A DNA stretch of 50,882 bases. Origin: Flavobacterium sp. (GTDB lineage: Bacteria > Bacteroidota > Bacteroidia > Flavobacteriales > Flavobacteriaceae). Under the pieces are notes generated by a model. It ran no database searches, was not told the DNA's origin, and saw only the letters and a list, made by a program, of their open reading frames with translations. The translations under genes were made by a program, and so were the position numbers. Positions 9,273-16,644 of this stretch are shown one piece after another (the first letter of the stretch is position 1; the number at the start of each line of letters is the position of its first letter). The stretch covers positions 1 through 50,882 of the forward strand of contig JAGORP010000003.1 of NCBI GenBank assembly GCA_018062725.1, read 5' to 3'.

Positions 9273-9788
9273 ATGAAACCCTACTCCGAAATACTACAAA
9301 CGGTACAAACCTATCACGAATTAGGAGAAACCATCGCGGCTGCCAATTACGTGATTGAAGCCTACAACATAAAACATCCCAACTTCGGTAAATTTCAACT
9401 GCGGGAAAAAGCCGAAGCCAAATACATTTTAATGACTACTGAAGGCACTTTTGGTCTGCCTCAAGTAATCCGAATTCCGGAAAACACCTTCGAATTTGAG
9501 TTTACCTTAATGCTCAACCTAATCGCACACGAAATGATTCATGTGGGACAAAAAGTTACTGGAAATTTCATAGACGACCGAAACGAACGCGAATGGCAAG
9601 CCTATTACGAAATGTTGTTTCACAAAACCTATCCACAAGTTCCAGATGTTCCCAAACACCAACAAATTTTCTTTGCCAACAAGGCTTTAGACTATTATGC
9701 TAAAATGGGAGTTGGCTCATCTTTACAAGAAAAATATGCTTTACAGAAAAAAGAAGTCGAAGATTTTGTAGCTTCGCTTTCTCAATAA
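9273..9788 (+). CDS. Small protein with an HExxH zinc-metalloprotease-like motif
   Basis: A 171-residue, apparently cytoplasmic protein that I cannot assign to a named family. The clearest feature is HEMIH at residues 86-90, an HExxH zinc-binding/catalytic motif inside a hydrophobic helix (LNLIAHEMIHVGQ). Possible third ligands Glu105 and Glu107 lie in a following helix (NEREWQAYYEML). No signal peptide or membrane segment is present. This would fit a minimal gluzincin or SprT-like fold. It sits 9 bases after radA and 18 before the transglycosylase, in the same operon-like run. A protease function is inference. Confidence 0.7.
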   Translation: MKPYSEILQTVQTYHELGETIAAANYVIEAYNIKHPNFGKFQLREKAEAKYILMTTEGTFGLPQVIRIPENTFEFEFTLMLNLIAHEMIHVGQKVTGNFIDDRNEREWQAYYEMLFHKTYPQVPDVPKHQQIFFANKALDYYAKMGVGSSLQEKYALQKKEVEDFVASLSQ

Positions 9789-9806
9789 TCCCAATTCATC
9801 TACACC

Positions 9807-11771
9807 ATGAGAACAAGAAAACAATGGTTTTTTCTGATTCTTAAAATAGCGCTAGTACTCTTTGTGCTTGCCATCGGAAGCATTTATTTCTTCCGGGATA
9901 CCATCTTGCAACAAGTCTTACAAAAAGTAGAATACAAATTCAAATCCGATTACAACGCCTCCTTTTCGGTTGGAAAAGCAAAGTTTATAGGTACATCTAG
10001 CATTTCGCTTGACCATATAAACATCGTCCCTTTTGAAAAAGACACCTTACTTTCTGTTGAAAAAATTACGACGGAAATCAGTCTCTTACAAATGGTTACA
10101 GGTGATCTACAATTGAAAAACTTGGAAATGAAAAACGGGTTTATTCAATTGGTAAAAAACGAAAACGGAAGAAATTTTGACGCTTTTTTAAAGAAAGACA
10201 AAAGCGAAGCAACCACTACCGAAAAACGCAATTATGCCAAATTAGCCAATCGAATTTTAACCAAAGTACTGAATTTGATTCCTTCCGAAATGAATTTGGA
10301 CAATCTTTCGCTTCGTGTGGATGACATGGGAAAGAAAGTCAATTTTCACATGCATCATTTGCAATTGGTCGACGAACAACTTAACTCCAACATACACGTT
10401 ACCACTAATACATTTGCACAAGATTGGAACATAAAAGGCTACGCGAATCCTAGAGATAGAAAGACTGACATCACTTTTTCATCGGCTGATACCACAAAAA
10501 TTCAAGTGCCGTATATTGATGAAAAATTCGGATTACAGTCCAGTTTTAATAAAATCAGATTACAATTGAATCGCATCAAAATGGGCTTTAGTGAATTGCA
10601 CATCGATGGTATTGCATCGGTAGAAAATTTGACGTTAAATCATCCCAAAATAGCCAAGAAAGATGTGGTGGTTCAACAAGCGCAATTTGATTATAAATTT
10701 CTAATAGGAAGCGATTTTATAGCGCTAGACCAAACTTCTTCAGCGCAATTAAATAAGATAAAAGTAGAACCTTATTTAGAATACAACACCGAAAAAGACA
10801 CCATTTATAAGTTGAAGTTGAACATCAACAAAATGAAAGCGCAAGATTTTATCGAATCCTTGCCCAATGGTCTGTTTACCCATTTTGAAGGCATGCAAGC
10901 AGAAGGTGAATTTGATTATAATTTGGATTTCGAATTCAACAAAAACAAACCCAACCAACTGGTTTTTGAGAGTAAATTCAATAAAAATAATTTAAAAATC
11001 CTGAAATATGGAGAAGCCAACTTAGAGAAATTAAACACCGAATTTACTTATAGCGCTATCGAAAACGGCAAACCCCAACGCTCTATTTTTGTGGGGAAAT
11101 CCAATCCGAATTTTACACCTCTCGATTCGATTTCACCTTACTTAAAGCATGCGGTTTTGACCAGTGAAGATCCTTCTTTTATGCATCACAAAGGATTTAT
11201 TTCGGAAGCCTTCAAACAATCAATTGCCAAAAACATTCGAACGAAAAAATTCGCCCGTGGCGCCAGTACCATCAGCATGCAACTGGTCAAAAATGTCTTT
11301 TTAACACGCGAAAAAACCTTGTCGCGAAAATTAGAAGAGATTTTATTGGTATACATTTTGGAGAACAACCGAATTGCTTCCAAAGAACGCATGTTGGAAG
11401 TGTATTTTAACGTAATCGAATTTGGTCCTGACGTTTATGGCATCGGAGAAGCTTCTCGTTTTTATTTTCAAAAAAGTCCGAAAAATTTAACACTGAATGA
11501 ATGTTTGTTTTTAGCTTCTATTGTACCAAAACCTAAAAAATTCATGTACCAATTTAATGAGCTCGGTTTACAAAAAAGCTATGCTGAAAAGAATCAAAAA
11601 TTCATTAAAAACTTAATGCTGCGTCGTGCTTTAATCAGTGCGGAAGACACCATTGGACAATCTGTTCCTATTGCAATAACTGGACGAGCCCGCTCCTTTT
11701 TGAGATTAAAAGTGGTGCAGGATTCAATTCCTTCTGATACGCTTGAAGTACCGGAAAGCGAGTTTTTTTAA
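9807..11771 (+). CDS. AsmA-like domain fused to a GT51 peptidoglycan glycosyltransferase
   Basis: A 654-residue membrane-anchored protein. One N-terminal helix (about 8-28) is followed by about 400 residues resembling AsmA/DUF748-like repeats. A GT51 transglycosylase domain of monofunctional/PBP1a type comes last. GT51 motifs in order are TSEDPSFMHHKGF (catalytic Glu near 452), RGASTISMQLVKN, LEEILLVYILEN and MLEVYFNVIEFGPDVYGIGEA. There is no transpeptidase domain. GT51 domains polymerise lipid II glycan strands in the periplasm. The unusual point is the long spacer between anchor and enzyme. The start ATG gives a good type-II membrane anchor (RTRKQWFFLILKIALVLFVL). Confidence 0.88.
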   Translation: MRTRKQWFFLILKIALVLFVLAIGSIYFFRDTILQQVLQKVEYKFKSDYNASFSVGKAKFIGTSSISLDHINIVPFEKDTLLSVEKITTEISLLQMVTGDLQLKNLEMKNGFIQLVKNENGRNFDAFLKKDKSEATTTEKRNYAKLANRILTKVLNLIPSEMNLDNLSLRVDDMGKKVNFHMHHLQLVDEQLNSNIHVTTNTFAQDWNIKGYANPRDRKTDITFSSADTTKIQVPYIDEKFGLQSSFNKIRLQLNRIKMGFSELHIDGIASVENLTLNHPKIAKKDVVVQQAQFDYKFLIGSDFIALDQTSSAQLNKIKVEPYLEYNTEKDTIYKLKLNINKMKAQDFIESLPNGLFTHFEGMQAEGEFDYNLDFEFNKNKPNQLVFESKFNKNNLKILKYGEANLEKLNTEFTYSAIENGKPQRSIFVGKSNPNFTPLDSISPYLKHAVLTSEDPSFMHHKGFISEAFKQSIAKNIRTKKFARGASTISMQLVKNVFLTREKTLSRKLEEILLVYILENNRIASKERMLEVYFNVIEFGPDVYGIGEASRFYFQKSPKNLTLNECLFLASIVPKPKKFMYQFNELGLQKSYAEKNQKFIKNLMLRRALISAEDTIGQSVPIAITGRARSFLRLKVVQDSIPSDTLEVPESEFF

Positions 11772-11786
11772 ACCTGACAGCTTTAA

Positions 11787-12824
11787 TTATGGCGCCGGAT
11801 TGGGTTGCAATTCTTGAATTTTATCAATTTCAGCAATTACTTCATCGGTTAAACGAACATCAAAAGCATTGATATTTTCTTCCAATTGATCGAGTGTTGT
11901 AGCACCAATAATGGTCGAGGTTACGAATTTTTGATGGTGCACGAAAGCGATTGCCAATTCTGTTACCGTCAAACCTAAACTGTGTGCTAATTCTTGGTAT
12001 AATTTAGTGACTTTGTAGCAATTTTCATTCGTGTAGCGCACAAAATTGGGAAACGTCCCCATTCTTGAATTGGGTGGTGTTCCGTTTAGATATTTCCCAG
12101 TTAAAAAGCCAAATCCTAAAGGAGAATAGGCCAACAACCCAACATTTTCACGCATACAAATTTCTGAAAGTCCAACTTCAAATAATCGGTTTAACAATGA
12201 ATACGGATTTTGAATCGTCGCGATTCGAGGCAAATGGTGCTTTTCAGCTTCGTTTAAAAACTTCATCACGCCCCAAGGATTTTCATTCGAAACGCCAATA
12301 TGCTTGATTTTACCTTCTTTAATTAAACCGTCAAATACCGTCAAAACTTCCAAAATATTATCTTGCCATTGATTATCGGTTTCTGTAAGTCCGCGTTTGC
12401 CAAACATGTTCATCACCCGTTCCGGCCAGTGCATTTGGTATAAGTCGATACAATCAATTTGCAAATTCTTCAAACTCAAATGGACCGCTTCGTGCAAACT
12501 TTTCTTTGAAAAATCTAAGGGTTGGCGAATGTAACCCATGCCGCGATTAGGACCGGCAATTTTAGTGGCCACAACCAATTTTTCTCTTTGGTGTTGGTTT
12601 TTAGCCAACCATGTCCCAATATAACGCTCAGTACTACCAAAAATATGTTCGTTTCCGCCAATAGGATACATTTCGGCTGTATCTATAAAATTAATGCCGC
12701 GTTCGAAGGCATAATCGAGTTGTAAATGAGCTTCTGCTTCGGTATTTTGATTCCCAAAAGTCATGGTACCTAGGCATATTTCGCTAACTTGAAGTGGTGT
12801 ATTTGGTAGTGTGTTGTATTTCAT
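11787..12824 (-). CDS. tas: Tas-type aldo/keto reductase
   Basis: A 345-residue NADPH-dependent TIM-barrel oxidoreductase. It is very like E. coli Tas along its whole length: LGTMTFGNQNTEAEAHLQLD, FIDTAEMYP, DLYQMHWPER, TIQNPYSLLNRLFEVGL, LLAYSPLGFGFLTGKYLNG and the closing PNPAP. The catalytic tetrad is visible as Asp and Tyr of DTAEMYP, Lys of ATKIAGP and His of MHWPER. The physiological substrate is unknown. The start is the ATG at 12824. A longer frame reaches a TTG at 12875, but that TTG is the probable -33 promoter box, so the extension is not translated. Confidence 0.93.
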   Translation of the reverse strand: MKYNTLPNTPLQVSEICLGTMTFGNQNTEAEAHLQLDYAFERGINFIDTAEMYPIGGNEHIFGSTERYIGTWLAKNQHQREKLVVATKIAGPNRGMGYIRQPLDFSKKSLHEAVHLSLKNLQIDCIDLYQMHWPERVMNMFGKRGLTETDNQWQDNILEVLTVFDGLIKEGKIKHIGVSNENPWGVMKFLNEAEKHHLPRIATIQNPYSLLNRLFEVGLSEICMRENVGLLAYSPLGFGFLTGKYLNGTPPNSRMGTFPNFVRYTNENCYKVTKLYQELAHSLGLTVTELAIAFVHHQKFVTSTIIGATTLDQLEENINAFDVRLTDEVIAEIDKIQELQPNPAP

Positions 12825-12846
12825 TTCTATATTCTTGAAAAAACAG

Positions 12847-12875
12847 CAAAGATACAAACTCGTTGGTTTATTCAA
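12847..12875 (-). promoter_or_regulatory. Promoter of the tas-like gene
   Basis: On the minus strand TTG (12875-12873), an 18-base spacer and TATCTTTG (12854-12847) match the Bacteroidota promoter pattern TTG-N17-20-TAnnTTTG. It sits 23 bases before the ATG at 12824. Confidence 0.65.
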
Positions 12876-12942
12876 TTAAAATAAATTGCACATTGGCTTA
12901 AAATGTGGTATTATAGCCACTCGAAACAAATTTTATAAAACC

Positions 12943-13551
12943 ATGACAGAAGAATCATTATTGATCCCTAAATTTTTTGAAAGCAACGATTACTTTATTG
13001 ATGAAAAAGTAAACTATTTTAAATTCGGAAACACCTACAAAGTTTACAACAGCGAAGGCGAACAAGTTGGAACCATTAACCAGCGAGTATCTGGATGGCA
13101 CAAATTTTTACGCTTGCTTTTGAACAAAGCGATGTTCCCTTTTACACTTGAGGTACACAACATCGATAATGATTTACAAGTTACTATTCGAAGAGGATGG
13201 ACATTTTGGATGAGTAAAATCACTATTACCAATGCTAACGAAGAAGTTATAGGTTACATCAAACAAAAGTTTAAGCTTTTCAAACCTACCTTTAAAATTG
13301 AAAATGCCCAAGGTGACGAAATTGCAAAAATTACAGGTGACTGGAAAGCTTGGGATTTTAAAATAGAAAACGGAAGCAGCAATCCGATTGGAACTATTAA
13401 TAAAAAATGGGGTGGAGTGATGAAAGAATTTTTTACGCGTGCCGATAAATATCATGTTTCCATCGTTCCAGAATATGCAGAAGACACGAATAAAATTGCG
13501 ATTGTTTCTTGTGCCATCACGATAGACATGGTCCTTAAGAATTTTAAATAA
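12943..13551 (+). CDS. LURP-one/phospholipid-scramblase-like protein
   Basis: A 202-residue soluble protein that appears to be the beta-barrel scramblase/LURP-one (Tubby-like) fold. It shows repeated strand pairs of the type YKVYNSEGEQVGTINQ, ITNANEEVIGYIKQK, IENAQGDEIAKITGD and IENGSSNPIGTINKKW, which is the family's hallmark. It ends with a hydrophobic stretch. No enzymatic motif is evident and the biological role in bacteria is unknown. The ATG at 12943 is chosen; an upstream in-frame start would add 19 residues without family similarity. A strong terminator follows the stop. Confidence 0.75.
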   Translation: MTEESLLIPKFFESNDYFIDEKVNYFKFGNTYKVYNSEGEQVGTINQRVSGWHKFLRLLLNKAMFPFTLEVHNIDNDLQVTIRRGWTFWMSKITITNANEEVIGYIKQKFKLFKPTFKIENAQGDEIAKITGDWKAWDFKIENGSSNPIGTINKKWGGVMKEFFTRADKYHVSIVPEYAEDTNKIAIVSCAITIDMVLKNFK

Positions 13552-13557
13552 TAAAGC

Positions 13558-13589
13558 AAAAAAGGTTCAGAAATTCTGAACCTTTTTTT
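13558..13589. terminator. Bidirectional terminator between convergent genes
   Basis: GGTTCAGAA (13564-13572) pairs perfectly with TTCTGAACC (13574-13582). An A-run lies on the left and a T-run on the right, so it can terminate both the scramblase-like gene and the OmpA-family gene. Confidence 0.85.
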
Positions 13590-13606
13590 ACTTAGAACTA
13601 TTTCGA

Positions 13607-14593
13607 TTACAATTCGTTTAAAGCTTTGCTTAATTCGTCTAATTTAGGCGTAAGAATAAACTCAATTCGGCGGTTTTTTGCTTTTCCATCAGGAGAATCG
13701 TTGCTCACTAATGGGAAATATTCACCACGTCCAGCTGCCGTTAGGTTTTCTTTTTTCACTTTAGGATTAGTCGATAAAATGGTAACAATAGCTGTTGCTC
13801 TTTTGGTAGACAAATCCCAGTTATTTTCGATACCGCCACCTATGGTTCCAGTGATTTTATCGTTATCGGTATGCCCTTCAATTAATACCGAAATATCTGG
13901 ATTATCTCCTAACACTTTCCCAACTAAATCGACCGCTTTTTTACCTTCCGCACCTACCGTCCAGCTACCTGATTCGAAAAGTAATTTGTTTTCCATAGAA
14001 ACATATACTTTCCCGTCTTTTTGTTGCACCGTTAATCCTTTACCTTCAAAAGCTTTTAAGGATTTAGAAAGGGTTTCTTTCAGTTTTTTCATAGACGCTT
14101 CTTTGGCCGCGATTAAACTTTCTAATTCGTTTACTCTGTCGGAACGATCTTTGAAATCTTTGCTTAATTTTTCCAAGCGTGATTTTTCGGCAGCCAGTGC
14201 TTTTTCTTTCGCTTCCAGTTGCGCTAAAAGCTCACGGTTTTTGTCCATATTGGCTTTTAAGGCTTCGTCGCTGTTTTTTTCTAAAGCGCTATACGAGTTT
14301 TGTAAGTTTTTCAAATTATTACTGGAAGCAGTATAATCAGCCGCTAGTTTATCACGATCCAAGCGAAGTTTTTCCAGATCATTTTTAGCTTTATCTAGCT
14401 CAGATTTTAATGAAGCGATATCGGCTTCCGATTGTGCTTTTGCTGTTTTTAATGATTCATTTTCATCAGAAAGTGCATTGCGCTCTTTTTTTAATTCGGC
14501 AAATTTATTTTCTAAATCAGCATATATTTTTTTAGAAACACATGAAGTGTTCAAGGCTAAAACGAGTAGGCCTAAAGACATTTTTTTTATCAT
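13607..14593 (-). CDS. OmpA-family peptidoglycan-binding lipoprotein with long coiled coil
   Basis: A 328-residue outer-membrane lipoprotein. The signal peptide ends in the lipobox LNTSC. Residues 25-185 are an uninterrupted heptad-rich coiled coil full of Lys/Glu/Leu/Ala. The C-terminal OmpA domain carries the peptidoglycan-binding signature LIEGHTDND, NWDLSTKRATAI, GRGEYFPLVSND and KNRRIEFIL. Such proteins tether the outer membrane to the cell wall. The ATG at 14593 is taken because it gives a normal lipoprotein leader (MIKKMSLGLLVLAL). An in-frame start 24 bases further out would overlap the exonuclease gene. The T-rich hairpin at 13558 terminates it. Confidence 0.9.
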   Translation of the reverse strand: MIKKMSLGLLVLALNTSCVSKKIYADLENKFAELKKERNALSDENESLKTAKAQSEADIASLKSELDKAKNDLEKLRLDRDKLAADYTASSNNLKNLQNSYSALEKNSDEALKANMDKNRELLAQLEAKEKALAAEKSRLEKLSKDFKDRSDRVNELESLIAAKEASMKKLKETLSKSLKAFEGKGLTVQQKDGKVYVSMENKLLFESGSWTVGAEGKKAVDLVGKVLGDNPDISVLIEGHTDNDKITGTIGGGIENNWDLSTKRATAIVTILSTNPKVKKENLTAAGRGEYFPLVSNDSPDGKAKNRRIEFILTPKLDELSKALNEL

Positions 14594-14609
14594 GATAGTG
14601 ATGTTTGGG

Positions 14610-15371
14610 TTATTCAATTTCTACTAAAACGGGACAATGGTCAGAATGTTTTGCTTCGGGTAAAATTAATGCCCTTTTCATTCTTCCTTTTAACGGTTCG
14701 GAAACCAAGTTATAATCTATTCGCCACCCTTTGTTGTTTCCACGAGCGCCAGCACGGTAACTCCACCAACTGTAATGATGTGGCTCTTTGTTAAAATGAC
14801 GGAAACTATCTATAAATCCGGACTTCATAAAAGCATCTAACCAAGCGCGTTCTTCGGGTAAAAATCCAGAAGTTTTGGCATTTTGCGCTGGATTATGAAT
14901 ATCTATGGCTTCGTGACAAATATTATAATCGCCACAGATAATAAGATTCGGAATTTCTTTTTTAAGTTCATTGATGTAAACTTGGAAGTCATCCATAAAC
15001 ATAAACTTATGATCTAAACGCTCTATATTAGTTCCGGAAGGCAAATACAAACTCATGACCGAAAAATCGTCAAAATCAACACGAAGGTTACGCCCTTCAA
15101 AATCCATGTGTGGAATACCCGTTCCAAAAACTACTTTTTTAGGTTCTACTTTAGAAAGAATTGCTACTCCACTATATCCTTTTTTCTCCGCCGGAAAATA
15201 ATACTGAAACGGATAACCTGCCAACTCAATTTCCATCACCGGAATTTGATCTCGTGTCGCTTTTATTTCTTGAAGGCAAATTACATCGGGATTTGCGGCT
15301 TGCAACCAATCTAAGAAACCTTTAGTGATGGCTGCACGAATACCATTGACATTATAAGAAATGATTTTCAT
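14610..15371 (-). CDS. xth: Exodeoxyribonuclease III (AP endonuclease family)
   Basis: A 253-residue EEP-fold nuclease of base-excision repair that cleaves at abasic sites and has 3'-5' exonuclease activity. Motifs are clear: MKIISYNVNGIRAA with the metal-binding Asn, CLQEIKA with the metal-binding Glu, GYSGVAILSK, GDYNICHEAIDIHNP with the catalytic Asp-Asn, RIDYNLVSE and SDHCPV with the catalytic His. Length and motif spacing are normal. It is followed 16 bases later by the OmpA-family gene. It is distinct from the more divergent EEP protein at 38451. Confidence 0.96.
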   Translation of the reverse strand: MKIISYNVNGIRAAITKGFLDWLQAANPDVICLQEIKATRDQIPVMEIELAGYPFQYYFPAEKKGYSGVAILSKVEPKKVVFGTGIPHMDFEGRNLRVDFDDFSVMSLYLPSGTNIERLDHKFMFMDDFQVYINELKKEIPNLIICGDYNICHEAIDIHNPAQNAKTSGFLPEERAWLDAFMKSGFIDSFRHFNKEPHHYSWWSYRAGARGNNKGWRIDYNLVSEPLKGRMKRALILPEAKHSDHCPVLVEIE

Positions 15372-15390
15372 TTTATACTTTGAATTTCTT

Positions 15391-15398
15391 CAAAAATA
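15391..15398 (-). promoter_or_regulatory. -7 element upstream of the exonuclease III gene
   Basis: The minus strand reads TATTTTTG, an exact TAnnTTTG match 19 bases before the ATG and directly after the upstream terminator hairpin. Confidence 0.55.
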
Positions 15399-15401
15399 AA
15401 T

Positions 15402-15426
15402 AAAAAAAGGAGCATGAAGCTCCTTT
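15402..15426 (-). terminator. Terminator of the 15445-18297 accessory block
   Basis: AAAGGAGC (15406-15413) and GCTCCTTT (15419-15426) form an 8-bp stem with a 5-base loop. On the minus strand it is followed by a T-run, so it ends leftward transcription. Confidence 0.85.
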
Positions 15427-15444
15427 AAAAAAAATATTTATCAA

Positions 15445-16002
15445 CTAAAAATTATAGCCTATTCGCATGTGCAAATCTAAAGCGGCTTCATTTACTGTTT
15501 TTGTATCAAAAAAAACTGCTCGATAACCTAAGCCTGCTCCTAATTCATAATTAAAATTGCTTTGCCCTATGTTTCTTCTCATTCCCCATTTTGGAATAAT
15601 CGAAATCTGACTTACAGTGTTTATGTTTTGATAATTAGAAATAACGAACCAATCAGGATGATATGATATTACTGGAGTGATAAAATTAGCGCTATTATTT
15701 TTTATTGATTTAGAATTATTAGCTCTTTTAGCAATATTGTAATACCATCTTGGTTCTATATTTAAAGTTGGAATTAATAAAAACCCTGTTTTATCATATG
15801 AGTCACCCCCAAATAAACCCGTATCTAATCCAAATTCCGCACGCAATGCTATTGAATTTGACAATCTAAATTCATTATTAACCCAAAACCCAAAAACTCC
15901 TGTTTGAATATTTAAATTAGACTTTTCTACTGATATAGTTTTTTCTTGACTATAACCTTGTATTGTTGTGAGAACAAGGAGAAGTATGCCGATTTTTTTC
16001 AT
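15445..16002 (-). CDS. Small exported protein, probable outer-membrane beta-barrel
   Basis: A 185-residue protein with a clean signal peptide (MKKIGILLLVLTTIQGYSQ). The mature part alternates hydrophobic and polar residues in strands rich in Tyr, Trp and Phe. It ends in an aromatic residue (MRIGYNF), as outer-membrane barrels do. I do not recognise a specific family. It overlaps the upstream gene's stop by one base (TAATG), so translation is probably coupled. It belongs to an AT-rich three-gene block that ends at the hairpin at 15402. Confidence 0.7.
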   Translation of the reverse strand: MKKIGILLLVLTTIQGYSQEKTISVEKSNLNIQTGVFGFWVNNEFRLSNSIALRAEFGLDTGLFGGDSYDKTGFLLIPTLNIEPRWYYNIAKRANNSKSIKNNSANFITPVISYHPDWFVISNYQNINTVSQISIIPKWGMRRNIGQSNFNYELGAGLGYRAVFFDTKTVNEAALDLHMRIGYNF

Positions 16003-16592
16003 TATTTTATAGATTTACTATTAATATCTTTCATTATTTTTTTATAGGCTCCAATAATTAACATTTCGACAGATGCCGAAAAATTAACATCACTTGATTC
16101 ATTTGTTTCCACACTTCCAATCGCAGTTTTACTATACACAGGTAATTGTGATTTTAAATCATAAATAGTTAGTATAACTTTTACTCTATTTTGTTCTTTA
16201 TTTTTGAATCTCGAGGGAGTTATGTCTAATGATTCTAGTTTGTCATCAATAACTTGTCCTTTTAATTCAATAAAAAAATCATACCCTGTTGTTTTATATA
16301 TCTTTCCTAATTCAGATTTATTTTCTTTCAAATCTATTTTAGGTGTAATCATAAACTCTTTAACGTTGCTTGAGTAAGAAATTCTGTTATTTAATTTTTT
16401 TGAAAAATCTTTAAAAACAAGATTTGACAATGTTTTTTGAACTTCATATGGCACTTCAATGGTATTCAATATCCATTTTCCCTTGGTAAAATCTAAACCT
16501 GTTTCCATTTCACTATTTTCAAAATAGTATTTTGAAAAACTACAAGAAGAGGTAATTGATAAAAAAAACATGTATAAAAGAATATTTCGCAT
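16002..16592 (-). CDS. Unrecognised lipoprotein
   Basis: A 196-residue protein with a lipoprotein leader, MRNILLYMFFLSITSSC, placing Cys17 at the lipidation site. No known domain was recognised. The mature part is mixed alpha/beta, with a central segment (VKVILTIYDLKSQLPVYSKT) that could be a beta-hairpin. The downstream putative barrel gene overlaps its stop by one base, suggesting that the two act together at the outer membrane. Base composition is AT-rich relative to the flanking housekeeping genes. Confidence 0.65.
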   Translation of the reverse strand: MRNILLYMFFLSITSSCSFSKYYFENSEMETGLDFTKGKWILNTIEVPYEVQKTLSNLVFKDFSKKLNNRISYSSNVKEFMITPKIDLKENKSELGKIYKTTGYDFFIELKGQVIDDKLESLDITPSRFKNKEQNRVKVILTIYDLKSQLPVYSKTAIGSVETNESSDVNFSASVEMLIIGAYKKIMKDINSKSIK

Positions 16593-16644
16593 AAAAACAT
16601 TTAGTATATAAAGTTAACTTAGATGAGTTGACTTTTTAAATTAT

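Noticed and set aside
12825..12875. N-terminal extension of the Tas-like reductase from a TTG
   Set aside because: The TTG is the likely -33 box and the family starts at the ATG at 12824.
13626..14336. Open frame of 236 codons on the plus strand opposite the OmpA-family gene
   Set aside because: It is the antisense shadow of a coiled-coil gene with biased codons, rich in Ser/Phe/Leu without domain character.
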